Shown here one piece after another: positions 34,734 through 46,100 of a stretch of DNA of 64,000 bases. The stretch's first letter is position 1. Each line of letters opens with the position of its first letter. The DNA lies in NCBI RefSeq assembly GCF_001895005.1, contig NZ_BCXH01000004.1, positions 345,658-409,657 of the forward strand, in the 5' to 3' direction. The stretch is from Rhodococcus yunnanensis NBRC 103083. Lineage in GTDB: Bacteria; Actinomycetota; Actinomycetes; Mycobacteriales; Mycobacteriaceae. A model generated the notes under the pieces. It was not told the origin of the DNA, made no database searches, and saw nothing but the letters and a program-made list of their open reading frames with translations. The translations under genes and the position numbers were made by a program.

Positions 34734-34776
34734 CTACAACACTGCTGCTCGTGTGCAACCGATGGTGGCGTTGTAG
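34734..34776. promoter_or_regulatory. Spaced inverted repeat before acetoacetyl-CoA synthetase
   Basis: CTACAAC (34734-34740) and GTTGTAG (34770-34776) are perfect inverted copies 29 bases apart in the 106-base gap between the two ligase genes. They may form an RNA hairpin at the end of the first gene or a two-site operator for the second. There is no T-run. Confidence 0.3.
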
Positions 34777-34823
34777 CTGAGGATTTCGGTGGTACGAACC
34801 CGAGCTCGAGGAATACTGACCCC

Positions 34824-36764
34824 ATGACCGAACCGCAGTGGACGCCGTCGCCCGAGGATATCGAGGGTGCCCGCATCACGGACTTCGCCCGACGTGTGGA
34901 GCAGGAACACCAGGTATCGCTGCCCGATTACGACGCTCTGTGGCAGTGGTCGACCCAGAATATCGAGAAGTTCTGGCAGTCGGTGTGGACCTACTTCGAC
35001 ATCTCGGCGGAGACCGAACCCACCGATGTGCTCTCGAATTCGGACATGCCGGGCGCGGAATGGTTTCCGGGTGTTCGGTTGAACTACGTCGATCAGGTCC
35101 GGCGGCACGCACAGGGCCACGGCACGGCGATCGTTCATGCGCGTGAGGACGGCACGACCACCCGGTTGTCCTGGGCGGAATTGAGCAGGCAGACAGCAGC
35201 GCTGGCGAACACCTTTCGTGAGGCGGGCGTCGAACCGGGGGACAGGGTGGTCGGCTATCTGCCCAACATTCCCGAGGCCGTGGTGGCCTTCCTCGCCGCA
35301 GCGAGTGTCGGCGCAGTCTGGTCCGCGTGCGGACAGGACTACTCCGCGTCGGCGGCGCTCGATCGTCTGGGCCAGTTGGATCCGGCAGTGCTGGTCGCGG
35401 CGAGTGGCTATTCCTACGGCGGAAAGCACCACGACAAGCGATCCGACGTCGCGACCCTGCGTGCTGGACTCCCGACGGTGACGCTGGTGGTGCAGGTGGG
35501 CGAACACGACGCAGGCGAGACGGTCGGCTGGGAATCCGCCACTGCAGGCGAGTACGAATGGTCCTCGGTACCGGTGAATTTCGACCACCCCCTGTGGGTG
35601 GTGTTTTCCTCCGGCACCACGGGGCTGCCCAAGGGAATCGTGCACGGACACGGCGGTGTACTCCTCGAGCATCTGAAGGCGGTTGCACTGCAATCGGACA
35701 TCGGTTCCGAGGACACGTTCTTCTGGTACACCAGTCCGAGTTGGATGATGTGGAACTTCCAGGTCGCAGGATTGCTGGTGGGTGCGACAATCGTCTGCGC
35801 CGACGGAAGCCCGGCATTCCCGACGCCCGACGCGTTGTGGGCTGTCGCCGCACGCGAGAAGGTCACGTTTCTCGGTACCAGCCCCGGTTACGTTCTCGCG
35901 TGCATCAAGGCGGATTCGCATCCTGCGCGCGATCACGATCTGTCGGCGCTTCGGGCGATCGGAATCACCGGCTCCGCCATGCCTGCATCGTCGTCACTGT
36001 GGCTCGCGGACAACGTCGGCCACGCGGTTCCGGTGTTCTCGATCTCCGGCGGAACCGATGTGGTGTCGGCATTCGCCGGTGGGGTACGAACGGTGCCGGT
36101 ATGGCCGGGCGAGCTGTCCGCGCCGTGCCTGGGCGTGGCGCTCGACGCCTTCGACATCGACGGTAAGTCCGTGATCGGTGAGGTGGGCGAGTTGGTCGTC
36201 ACGAAGCCGATGCCGTCGATGCCCGTGCGATTCTGGAACGACGACGACGGATCTCGATACCGCGACGCCTATTTCGACGCCTATCCAGGCGTATGGCGTC
36301 ACGGCGATTGGATCACCCGAACGCAGCACGGCAGTGTGGTGGTACACGGCAGGTCCGATTCGACCTTGAATCGCAACGGAATTCGGATGGGAAGCGCCGA
36401 CATCTATCAGGCCGTCGAGGCCCTTCCCGAGATAGTCGAATCACTCGTCCTCGGCGTCGAATCCGACAACGGCAGCTACTGGATGCCGCTGTTCGTCGTG
36501 CTGGCCGACGGCATCGAACTGGACGATGCACTGAGGTCGAAAATTAACGCTGCGATTCGCGAGCACGCATCACCACGCCACGTGCCCGACGAGATCATCG
36601 CCGCCCCAGGGGTTCCGCACACCAGGACCGGCAAGAAGATGGAAGTGCCGATCAAACGGATCTTTCAGGGCGGCGATGTGGCACGCACCCTCGATCGTCG
36701 GGCCGTCGATGCACCGGAACTCGTGGACTGGTACATCGAACAAGGTCGCGATCACGGGCGCTGA
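34824..36764 (+). CDS. Acetoacetate-CoA ligase
   Basis: A 646-residue AMP-forming ligase that activates acetoacetate (or a short 3-oxo acid) to its CoA ester. It matches acetoacetyl-CoA synthetase by length and by the N-terminal FWQSVWTYFDI and GAEWFPGVRLNYV. The adenylation motifs are FSSGTTGLPKGIVHGHGG, WYTSPSWMMWNF, GGTDVVSAF and RSDSTLNRNGIRMGS, with the catalytic Lys in TRTGKKMEVP. The last 13 bases overlap the convergent thioesterase gene. Confidence 0.9.
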   Translation: MTEPQWTPSPEDIEGARITDFARRVEQEHQVSLPDYDALWQWSTQNIEKFWQSVWTYFDISAETEPTDVLSNSDMPGAEWFPGVRLNYVDQVRRHAQGHGTAIVHAREDGTTTRLSWAELSRQTAALANTFREAGVEPGDRVVGYLPNIPEAVVAFLAAASVGAVWSACGQDYSASAALDRLGQLDPAVLVAASGYSYGGKHHDKRSDVATLRAGLPTVTLVVQVGEHDAGETVGWESATAGEYEWSSVPVNFDHPLWVVFSSGTTGLPKGIVHGHGGVLLEHLKAVALQSDIGSEDTFFWYTSPSWMMWNFQVAGLLVGATIVCADGSPAFPTPDALWAVAAREKVTFLGTSPGYVLACIKADSHPARDHDLSALRAIGITGSAMPASSSLWLADNVGHAVPVFSISGGTDVVSAFAGGVRTVPVWPGELSAPCLGVALDAFDIDGKSVIGEVGELVVTKPMPSMPVRFWNDDDGSRYRDAYFDAYPGVWRHGDWITRTQHGSVVVHGRSDSTLNRNGIRMGSADIYQAVEALPEIVESLVLGVESDNGSYWMPLFVVLADGIELDDALRSKINAAIREHASPRHVPDEIIAAPGVPHTRTGKKMEVPIKRIFQGGDVARTLDRRAVDAPELVDWYIEQGRDHGR

Positions 36765-37222
36765 CGAGTCCACCTCGCAAGATATTCCTTCTCGTCGGGG
36801 GTGATACGCCGCAGTGTCTCCGAGCCGACGTCCACCATCGCCATCTGAGTCGACGCGAGCACCGCAGGCGGAGAATCGGCGGCCGCGCCCGCCGCGCGGA
36901 CCTCGTAGCCGATGGTGAAGTCCACCGACCGCACCCGCTCGAACCACAAGGTGATGTCGAGCGGACTGTCCGAATGGCGCAGCGGCTTCTTGTAGGAGAT
37001 GTTCACATTGGCGATCAACGCACTCTTGATCAAACTCTCGTTGGCATCACCCGAATTCGATGGTCGTTCCGCAGGCTCCACTCCGCTCGACAAGAGCCAC
37101 TCGATCCGCGCCTCCTCCAACAGGGTGACCATGCGAGCGTGGTTGATGTGGGCGAAGGCGTCCATGTCGGACCACCGGACGGTGACTCGTGCGTGGTAGC
37201 CGATGGGGTTCTGGTCAGTCAC
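36752..37222 (-). CDS. Acyl-CoA thioesterase (hotdog fold)
   Basis: A 156-residue 4HBT-type thioesterase. The active-site pattern VRWSDMDAFAHINHARMVTLLEEAR (given here only as its core, D-x-D-AFAHINHAR near residues 19-31) is that of the YbgC/FcbC group. It would hydrolyse an acyl-CoA in the cytoplasm; the acyl chain is unknown. It overlaps the 3' end of the acetoacetate-CoA ligase on the opposite strand and is the only minus-strand gene of this stretch. Confidence 0.85.
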   Translation of the reverse strand: MTDQNPIGYHARVTVRWSDMDAFAHINHARMVTLLEEARIEWLLSSGVEPAERPSNSGDANESLIKSALIANVNISYKKPLRHSDSPLDITLWFERVRSVDFTIGYEVRAAGAAADSPPAVLASTQMAMVDVGSETLRRITPDEKEYLARWTRQRP

Positions 37223-37284
37223 CGGTCCACGTTCTCATGTCACCGCTCTTTCACGGGTGCGTGCTGTCGAGTCGCCAGGTGTTC

Positions 37285-37290
37285 TAGAGT
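37285..37290 (+). promoter_or_regulatory. -10 box for leaderless amidohydrolase gene
   Basis: TAGAGT fits TANNNT and ends six bases before the GTG start at 37297, which has no ribosome site. This spacing points to a leaderless transcript. Confidence 0.4.
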
Positions 37291-37296
37291 CCGGGT

Positions 37297-38754
37297 GTGC
37301 TGATCAGAAGTGTTGTCCTCACCCCGGGCACTCCCGCTGTCGACGTTCAGACCGTCGGCGGCGCGGTCGCCGAGGTGCACCCGGCCAGTGCAGCGACACG
37401 CCCGATCGAGGGGGACGTTCTCGACGGTCGCGGCGGGGCCTTGCTGCCGTCGTTCGTCGACAACCATGTTCATCTGACGCAGTGGGCCGCCTCCTTGACC
37501 CGGATCGACGTGACGGGCGCGGATTCGGCGGTCGATCTCGTCGACATTCTCGCGCGTTCGAACGAGCGGCACGGCACGTCGATCCTGCGTGCGCAGGGAT
37601 TTCGTGACGCGTTGTGGCCCGACACGCCGCACAAGGACATTCTGCAGAACGCGTTGCCAGGACGGCGTGCCGCGATCACCAGCATGGATCTGCACACCCT
37701 GTGGCTCAGCCCGGCCCTGCTGGCCGAGCTCGACATCGATCATCCGACAGGTGTGCTGCGGGACATCGAGTGCATGGAAGGTCTCAATGCCCTCGACCGA
37801 TTGGCCGACGTCGACGACAGTGACCGCGACACGCTCGCTGCCACCGACGAGCTGGCCAGACGGGGCGTCACCGGCGTCACCGACTTCGAGTACGCGGACA
37901 ATCGCGCCGTGTGGACGCGCCGCTGCGGCGGTGGAACGTCGGCCGTCGACGTGCAGTTCGCGGTGTGGCCCGAATGGCTCGAACACGAACTGATTCGCGG
38001 CGCTGCGACCGGTGACGTGATCGATGATCACTCCGGTGTCTCCCTCGGACCGTTGAAGGTCATGTTCGACGGTTCGCTCAACACGAGAACTGCGTGCTGC
38101 CACGATCCGTATCCGGGCGGTGGATCGCATGGACTTCTGCTGGAGACGCAGGAAGATCTGATCTCTCTGATGCGCAGTGCGTCGGACGGTGGAATACGGC
38201 CTGCGATCCATGCGATCGGTGACCGCGCGAACTCCCTGGTGCTCGACGCGTTCGAGGTGGTCGGCGGAGGTGGGCGGATCGAACACGCGCAGCAATTGCG
38301 TCCGGCGGACGTAGCGCGGTTCGCCGCGTACGGAGTCACGGCGTCGGTCCAGCCTCAGCACGCGATGAGCGATCGAGAGGTCGCCGACGAGCTGTGGAGC
38401 GGCCGCGCGTCGATCGCCTACCCCTACATGTCCTTGCACCGGGCAGGTGCGCGGCTGCTGTTCGGTTCCGACGCGCCCGTGAGCCCGCCGTCACCGCTGG
38501 ACGCGGTCGCCGACGCCGTCTGGCGGACCGACGACGACCGGGAGCCGTGGCAGTTCGCCGAAGCCCTTCCACTCGACGTGGCGCTCGCCGCTGCCTGCGG
38601 TGGACGTTCGGTGATCGACGTCGGATCGCCTGCCGACCTGGTGCTTCTCGCCGAACACCCGGCCACGTTGGGCAACGCCGAGCTACGCGAAGTGCCGGTC
38701 CGCGCCACGGTGCGTGCAGGCCGACGCACGTTCGATGCGGTGGGATCGTCATGA
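37297..38754 (+). CDS. Amidohydrolase family 3 protein (YtcJ-like)
   Basis: A 485-residue metal-dependent hydrolase. The metal motif HVH is in FVDNHVHLTQWA (about residues 56-58), further ligands are in HAIGDRAN and the catalytic Asp in LLFGSDAPVSPPSP. Members hydrolyse formamides, hydantoin-like rings or other amides; the substrate is unknown. It is coupled to a TetR-family regulator by an ATGA overlap, which probably controls it. Confidence 0.82.
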   Translation: MLIRSVVLTPGTPAVDVQTVGGAVAEVHPASAATRPIEGDVLDGRGGALLPSFVDNHVHLTQWAASLTRIDVTGADSAVDLVDILARSNERHGTSILRAQGFRDALWPDTPHKDILQNALPGRRAAITSMDLHTLWLSPALLAELDIDHPTGVLRDIECMEGLNALDRLADVDDSDRDTLAATDELARRGVTGVTDFEYADNRAVWTRRCGGGTSAVDVQFAVWPEWLEHELIRGAATGDVIDDHSGVSLGPLKVMFDGSLNTRTACCHDPYPGGGSHGLLLETQEDLISLMRSASDGGIRPAIHAIGDRANSLVLDAFEVVGGGGRIEHAQQLRPADVARFAAYGVTASVQPQHAMSDREVADELWSGRASIAYPYMSLHRAGARLLFGSDAPVSPPSPLDAVADAVWRTDDDREPWQFAEALPLDVALAAACGGRSVIDVGSPADLVLLAEHPATLGNAELREVPVRATVRAGRRTFDAVGSS

Positions 38755-39362
38755 CCGAACACGATCTGGGCACCTGGCGCGAGTACGCCGGCTCGACCTT
38801 GTCGGCGCCGCTCACCGCCGCGCTCAGCGCATTCGTCGAACAGGGGTATCACGGGACGTCGGTGCGCGAAATCGCAGGTCGGGCCGGGTTGTCGGTGCCT
38901 GGGCTGTACCACCACTACCCGTCGAAGCAGGCGCTGCTCGTCGGTCTGATGACCGCCGCGATGGAGGAGCTACTCGAACGCTCCACGCGTGCGGAGGCCG
39001 AGGCCGGGCCACGCGCGGCGGAGAGATTCGATGCCGTCGTCGAGTCGCTTCTGCTGTTCCACATGCACCGGAGCAATCTGGCGTTCGTCGGATCGACGGA
39101 GATCCGCAGCCTGGAACCGGCGAATCGCACACACTACGTGCGGCTTCGGGACGAACAACAAAGGATGCTCGATCGGATCGTGCTCGACGGGATCGCCTCG
39201 GGTGACTTCGAGGCCCCGTACCCGGCCGACGCGTCGCGAGCGGTCACCACGATGTGTGTGGGGGTGGCTGGTTGGTACCGCCCGGACGGGCCGCTCGCCG
39301 TCGGCGAACTCGCCACCGTGTATCTCGATATCTCGAGAAGAATTGTCGGTGCCGTGCGGTAG
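38751..39362 (+). CDS. TetR-family regulator
   Basis: A 203-residue regulator with an N-terminal helix-turn-helix (FVEQGYHGTSVREIAGRAGLS, of which the core is TSVREIAGRAG, followed by LYHHYPSKQALL) and a helical C-terminal domain. The start ATG overlaps the amidohydrolase stop. It probably autoregulates this two-gene unit. The ligand cannot be read. Confidence 0.87.
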   Translation: MTEHDLGTWREYAGSTLSAPLTAALSAFVEQGYHGTSVREIAGRAGLSVPGLYHHYPSKQALLVGLMTAAMEELLERSTRAEAEAGPRAAERFDAVVESLLLFHMHRSNLAFVGSTEIRSLEPANRTHYVRLRDEQQRMLDRIVLDGIASGDFEAPYPADASRAVTTMCVGVAGWYRPDGPLAVGELATVYLDISRRIVGAVR

Positions 39363-39392
39363 TACTGAAACCTGTGAACAATCACGAACAGG

Positions 39393-39398
39393 TAACAT
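39393..39398 (+). promoter_or_regulatory. -10 box for leaderless PPOX gene
   Basis: TAACAT (TANNNT) ends six bases before the ATG at 39405, and no ribosome site is present. A partial palindrome GTGA-acaa-TCAC at 39374-39385 covers the -35 region; its spacer of four is wrong for a CRP site. Confidence 0.4.
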
Positions 39399-39404
39399 CG
39401 CTTT

Positions 39405-39830
39405 ATGGCCACTCTCACCGACCCCGATGTTGTTGAGTTCCTCGGTTTCGGGACACGAACGGGCAAATTGGGTTACGTCGCCGCCGATGGTCGGCCACTC
39501 GTAGCTCCCGTCTGGTTCGTGCTCGAGGGCGATGCCGTCGTATTCAACACCGGGGCCGACACAGCGAAGGGTCGCGCCATTGCCCGTGACCCACGCGTGG
39601 TGTTGACGGTCGACCTGGAGGAGCCGCCGTACGGGTTCGTTCAGATTCAAGGTGTGGTGGAGACCTCGGAAGAGCCGCTCGACCTGCTCCGGACCGCAAC
39701 CGCGATCGGTGGTCGATACATGGGTGGCGATCGAGCGGAGGAGTTCGGCGCGCGTAACGGAGTTCCGGGTGAACTCGTCGTCCGTATTCGCCCGACCAAG
39801 GTGATCGCTTCTCTCGACATGACCTCGTGA
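39405..39830 (+). CDS. PPOX-class F420/FMN-binding protein
   Basis: A 141-residue split-barrel protein of the pyridoxamine-phosphate-oxidase-like superfamily. The sequence GKLGYVAADGRPLVAPVWFVLEGD and RDPRVVLTVDLEEPPYGFVQIQG (each cited only as marker regions around residues 20-40 and 61-85) resembles Rv1155-type F420-dependent reductases. It would act in the cytoplasm on an unknown small molecule. The gene is probably monocistronic. Confidence 0.8.
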   Translation: MATLTDPDVVEFLGFGTRTGKLGYVAADGRPLVAPVWFVLEGDAVVFNTGADTAKGRAIARDPRVVLTVDLEEPPYGFVQIQGVVETSEEPLDLLRTATAIGGRYMGGDRAEEFGARNGVPGELVVRIRPTKVIASLDMTS

Positions 39831-40197
39831 ACCGTGGTCTGCGGTGCGCTGGGGCTTTCGAAAACGCGGAGCCGATGTCGCTCGTTCGTTTTGGTCAACG
39901 CTGCCGGGTGACCTGTAGATTGGACCGGTGCTGATTCAGGTTCGGGGACTGGGGGCACTCGTGTTCATGACACGCGTCCGACGAGTCGGTAGTGCCAGGC
40001 GACGGGAGACGACCTACTTCAGATGTAACGACAATGGCCCGTCATGTAGATGTACCGATGGGTAACTTCTATCGGCCCGTGGTCTGCGGTTTCGTGGATA
40101 CGGGAATTTTTCGAATTGATGTATTCGGTGCCCACCGAACAGTCGGTGCAGCTGGCGATCGATGGGGGCGCGTGATTGTGGGAAAGAGAGGATTCGA
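39831..40197 (+). promoter_or_regulatory. NRPS upstream region with candidate promoter
   Basis: This 367-base stretch holds no convincing gene. A candidate promoter is TTGGTC (39891-39896), 19 bases, TAGATT (39916-39921). Six bases later a GTG at 39928 could open a leaderless 45-codon ORF ending at 40065, with a Cys-rich end; it may be a leader peptide or chance. The rest is probably the NRPS 5' leader, including AT-rich sequence near 40105-40125. No IdeR/DmdR iron box (TTAGG-TTAGSCTAACC type) was found by eye. Confidence 0.35.
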
Positions 40198-43100
40198 TTG
40201 GACCCGCTAGGTTTTGATGGATCAGCCGATAGTGAATCAGCAGGTCCCGGGGTACCCGAGTCGTCGTTCCCGCTTTCTCCCGCACAGCTCGGCATGTGGT
40301 TCGCGCAACATGTCGATCCTTCTGTGCCCGCGAACATCGCTCAGTACGTCGAACTCCGCGGTGATCTCGATACCGATCTCCTGCGTCGAACGTCCTCGAC
40401 CGCTGCGATGGAGATGCAGTCCGGGTTCGTTCGAATCGTCGAGGTCGACGCCGAACCACGTCAGTTCGTCGACTCCTCCCTCGACGACCCGCTGGGTTAC
40501 GTCGACCTCCGCGGAGAGGCCGATCCGGACCGCGCCGCGCACGAGTGGATGCGCGCCGCCTACAGCGCACCGATCGACATCCTCCGTGATCGACTGATCG
40601 CGGCCACGGTTCTGCACCTCGACGAGGACCGCTACTTCTGGTTCAACCGGGTCCACCACGTGGTGCTCGACGGTTTCGGCGCCGTGACGTTCATGAACCG
40701 GGTCGCCGAGCTCTACACCGCGGCGGTCGAGAAGATCGAGCCGAAGCCGAACCAGTCCTCGGACCTGTCGAAGGTCTACGAGATCGATGTCGCGTACCGC
40801 GAATCGTCGCGATTCGTCACCGACAAGCAGTACTGGAGCGAGCGGATCGCCGGTATCGAGGAGACCACGAGTCTCGCCGGCCGTTCGGCGGCGCCTGCAC
40901 CGATCAGTCAGATCGACAGTGTGGCGCTCGGTGAGGGCACCGTCGCGGGCTTCGACGAGCTGACCACGGCAACCGAGAGCACCATGGCGACCGTCGTGAT
41001 CGCCGCCTTCGCCAGCTACATGGCGCAGATGACCGGTCGTGAGGACGTCGTGTTGAGCCTGCCGGTCACGGCGCGGACCACGGCAGTGCTGCGGCGATCC
41101 GGTGGCATGGTGTCCAACGTCGTACCGCTGCGGCTCACGGTGGCCGCGGACACGACCATCGAACAGCTTCTGACCAAGGTCACCACCGAGGTATCCGGAG
41201 CCCTACGGCATCAGCGTTACCGCCACGAGGACATCCGACGCGACGCAGGTGGAACCAGCGGCCAGGCGTCGTTCTTCGGGCCGTGGGTCAACATCATGCT
41301 GTTCTTCTCCGAGGTGCGACTCGGCGAGATGGTGGGCGGCATCAACATTCTGTCGACCGGACTCATCGAGGACTTCGGACTCAACCTGTACCAGAGCGTC
41401 GGCGGTAGCAAGACTCACATCGACTTCGAGTCGAACCCGAACCTGTACTCCTCGGACGAATCGGCACGCAATCACGACCGCTTCGTGGAGTTCCTCGACA
41501 CGTTCGTCGCGGCCGAACCCGGCTCGCGCGTATGGGATCTCGATGTCTCTACGCGCGCCGAGCGGGCGGCGGTGCTGGGGACGTTCAATGCCACCGATCA
41601 TCCGGTCGAGCAGCGCACTCTGCTGACCGACTTCCATGCGCGCGTCGACGTCGATCCCGATTCCGTAGCGCTCGTGTACGAGGGGACAGCTCTCACGTAC
41701 GGCGAGCTCGGCAATCGAGTCAGCGGCCTCGCCCGCCAGCTCATCGCCAAGGGTGTAGGAACCGAAACTCTTGTCGGACTGTCGATTCGGCGATCCATCG
41801 ATCTGATCGTGGCGATGTACGCCATCGTCGAAGCCGGCGGCGCCTGGGTCCCGATCGATCCCGATCACCCCGCCGAACGCACCGCGTACATTCTCGATTC
41901 GGCGTCACCGCTGTGTGTCCTGGTGTCCTCGCACGACGCCGTCGACCTACCCGACGGAACCGACGTGCTCGAGGTCGATCGACTCGACTACGACGCGCTG
42001 GATTCGGCGCGGGTGTCCGACGCCGACCGCCTCGGTGCGCTTCGGCTCGACAACACGGCCTACGTCATCTACACCTCCGGTTCGACCGGTCGACCCAAGG
42101 GGGTCGCGGTCACGCACGAGGCGATCGACAACCAGCTGCAATGGATGGCCGCCGAGTACGCGCTCGACGCCTCCGACGTCTACCTGCAGAAGACGGCGAC
42201 GACGTTCGACGTGTCGCTGTGGGGCTTCTTCCTGCCCCTGCAGGTCGGCGCCACCATGGTGCTGGCAACTCCGGACGGCCATCGGGACCCGGTCTACGTA
42301 GCCGACAAGATCGCCGAACATCGAGTGACCGTCACCGATTTCGTGCCGTCGATGCTCACCGTGTTCGTGGCCAATGCCCCCGCCGGATCCTGTGATTCCC
42401 TGCGGCACGTGTTCGTCATCGGCGAAGCACTTCCCGCCGAAACCGCCGCTGCATTCCGGGTTCTCGGCGACGCCGGACTGCACAATCTGTACGGCCCGAC
42501 CGAGGCCGCGGTGTCGGTGACGTACTACCCGAGCGGCCCCGCGGACGTCCGCACGGTCCCGATCGGCGTACCCGAGTGGAACACCAAGGCATTCGTGCTC
42601 GACGGCACCCTTCGGCCGGCTCCGATCGGTCAGGCGGGAGAGCTCTATCTGGCGGGCGTACAGCTCGCGCGCGGTTACGTCGGGCGACCCGACCTGACCT
42701 CCGACCGCTTCGTGGCCAACCCGTTCTCCGCGTCGGGTGAGCGCATGTACCGCACCGGCGATCTCGTGAAGTGGCGCGCGGACGGCAACATCGACTACAT
42801 CGGGCGCACCGACTTCCAGGTCAAGTTCCGCGGTCAGCGCATCGAACTCGGCGAGATCGAGACGGTGCTGCTCGCGCACGAAAATATTTCGCAGGCAGTC
42901 ACACTCGTCGTTGCAACGGCAACGGGCGACCAATTGGTGTCCTATGTCGTCGCCGCGCCCGGCCGAGCCGTCGATCCCTCCGACACAACGGAATTCGCGT
43001 CGCACGCACTGCCGTCGTACATGGTTCCCGCGGCCGTCATGGTTCTCGATGCGCTGCCACTGAACACGAGCGGGAAACTCGACCGCAGCGCGCTGCCCGA

Positions 43101-46100
43101 GCCGGTTTTCACCAGCGCCCGAGAGTATCGGGCACCGCATTCTCGCGCCGAGTACGTCGTGGCGGGAGTGTTCGAGGATGTACTGGGTGCCACGAGGGTG
43201 GGGCTCGACGAAGACTTCTTCGAACTCGGTGGAAACTCGCTCATCGCAACACAACTCGTCACCCGTGTGGGCTCGGCGCTGGGCATCAGGCTCGGCGTCC
43301 GTGAGCTGTTCGAGGCGCCGACCGTCGGCGCGTTGGCTGCGCGTGCCGAGATCGCGATCGAACACGGATCCTCGGGACCGGAACTGGTTGCGGGAGTGCG
43401 ACCGGAGGTTCTGCCGCTCTCGCTCGCGCAACAGCGTATGTGGTTCCTGAACCGGTTCGACCCGGACACCGCCGCCTACAACCTGCCGTTCATGGTGCGG
43501 TTGACCGGACGTGTCGACGTGCACGCCCTGTCGCGGGCCTTCGCCGATGTGGTGACACGGCACGAGAGCCTGCGAACCGTCTACCCACAGGTCGACGACG
43601 CCCCTCGACAGGTCATCCTGTCGCCGGACGACGCATTCACCGGGCTCACCGCCGTCGGCGTCGACGAGGGGTCGCTGACGAGGAAGCTCGTCGAGCTGGC
43701 CCGAGAGGGTTTCGACGTATCGGCGGCGCCACCGTTCCGTATCGAACTGTTCGAGCTGTCCGGCACCGAATACGTGCTGGCAATGGTTCTTCATCACATC
43801 GCGGCGGACGGATCGTCCTTCGGCCCGCTGGCTCGCGACATCATGGTCGCGTACGAGGCCCGCTCGAACGGCCGGGCACCGGGATGGGCCCCACTGCGCA
43901 TCCAGTACGCCGACTACGCGCTGTGGCAGCGCCGGATGCTGGGAGTGGAGACCGATTCGGCGTCGCTGTCGGCGCAACAGATCGACTTCTGGCTGCGCGC
44001 GCTCGACGAACTTCCCGACCAGCTCGATCTGCCGTCGGATCGCCCGCGACCGGCCGTGGCCACCAACGGAGGTGCCAAGAGTCGCTTCGTCATCGCTCCG
44101 CGCGTCCACCGTGGGCTCAGCGACGTCGCACGATCACATCAGGCGTCGCTGTTCATGGTCGTGCAAGCCGCCTACGCGGTGCTGCTCTCGCGTCTGAGCG
44201 GGACCACCGACATCGCGATCGGCGCGCCGATCGCAGGCAGGGCGCACGAGGAACTCGACGACATCATCGGTATGTTCGTCAACACTCTCGTGCTCCGCGC
44301 CAAGGTCGAGCCAGGTGATTCGTTCGACGAGCTGCTCGATCAGGTCCGCAACACCAACCTCTCGGCGTTCGCACACGCCGACATCCCTTTCGAACGGCTC
44401 GTCGAGGTGCTGAACCCGCCTCGCTCGACGGCGCGTCACCCGCTGTTCCAGGTTGCGCTGTCGCTGGAGAAGGCACGGCACAGCGATCTCAGTTTCGCCG
44501 GGTTGCGTGCCACCGCAGACGAACTCGACGTTCCGATCGCGAAGTTCGATCTCCAGCTCTGGCTGACGGAGCATCACGACGAGTCGGGTGCGCCCGACCG
44601 CATCGAGGCGACGTTCGAGTATGCGACGGACCTCTTCGACGCAGCCACCGTCGAAGGATTCGCCGACCGCTTCCTGAAGATCCTCGATGCCATCGTCACC
44701 GACGCTTCCGTGCCGCTCGGTGCGATCGACATTCTGACTCCTGACGAGTTGGCGCAGCTGACCACCGTGCACGGTGGTCCGGTGTCGTCGCCGCGCACAC
44801 TTCCGGAGTTTCTCGCAGCGGGTGTGGCGGCCAATCCCGACGGCGTCGCGGTGTACGCGAACGGTGACGAGCTCACCTATCGCGACATCGACGACATCAC
44901 CAATCGGTACGCCCGATATCTGATCGGTCGCGGTGTCGGACCGGAAACCGTGGTGGCACTGGCCTTCCCGCGGTCGGTCGAGATGGTCGTCTCGATGTGG
45001 GCGGTCGCGAAGACCGGCGCAGCCTGGGTGCCCGTGGATCCGGAATACCCGGTCGATCGAGTCCGCCACATGTTGTCCGACTCGGGAGCTCTCGTCGGAG
45101 TCACGTCCTCGGCACGCGTCGACGAGCTTCCCGATACCTGTGAGTGGTGGGCCATCGACGACCACGCCTTCGAGAGCTCGGTCGAAGGATCCTCGGGTGA
45201 ACCGATCACCGATGCAGATCGGCGTGCGCCGATCCGTCTCGACAACGCCGCATACGTCATCTACACCTCAGGATCGACAGGACTGCCCAAGGGCGTCAGC
45301 GTCACCCACCGCGGCCTGTCCGGTCTTGTGGACCAGTCGCGTGAGCTGTATCGCGTCACCGTGGAATCGCGCTTCCTGCATGTCATCTCGCCCAGTTTCG
45401 ACCCGTCGGTACTCGAATGGGCGCTGACGGCGTCGGCGGGTGCCACGCTCGTCGTCGTCCCGCCGGCGATCATCGGTGGCCCGGAACTGCATCGGCTGTT
45501 CGCGGACGCGGGCGTCACGCACGCGATCATCACCCCGGCAGTTCTCGGATCGATGGATCCGGCAGGGCTCGACGCCCTGGAGCTGTTGTCCGTCGGAGGC
45601 GAGGCGTCGGCGCCGGATCTGGTATCCAGGTGGGCACGCGGGCGTCGCTTCTTCAACGCGTACGGACCCACCGAGACGACCATCGTCTCGACACGTGGTG
45701 AGCTGTTCGCAGGTGAGGTCATCACCGTCGGAGGCCCTGTTCCCGGAGTCGGCGCCGTGATACTCGATACGCGTCTGCAGCCCGTTCCTGTCGGTGTCGC
45801 AGGTGAGCTCTACCTGTCGGGCGAGGCGACCGCTCGCGGATACTACCGTCGACACGGCCTCACGTCGGAGCGCTTCGTGGCCGATCCGTTCGGTGCACCC
45901 GGATCGCGTATGTACCGAACAGGTGACGTGGTCAGGTGGACCAAGGAGTTCGCGATCGAGTACGTCGGTCGTTCGGACTTCCAGGTCAAGGTGCGCGGAT
46001 TCCGCATCGAACTCGGTGAGATCGACGCCGCCCTCGAATCGTTCCCCGCCGTCGGGTTCGCTGCGACGCTCGGGCACGAAATGCAGTCCGGCCACACGGC

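Noticed and set aside
40162..40197. ATG 40162 as the NRPS start
   Set aside because: It is in frame but lacks a ribosome site and would place the GAGAGG ribosome site inside the gene; TTG 40198 is better placed.
39992..40210. 72-codon ORF before the NRPS
   Set aside because: It has no ribosome site, no recognisable domain and overlaps the NRPS start; it is more likely leader sequence.
41947..44109. 720-codon antisense open frame over module 1
   Set aside because: Same shadow effect; the plus strand carries clear A1 and C2 motifs.
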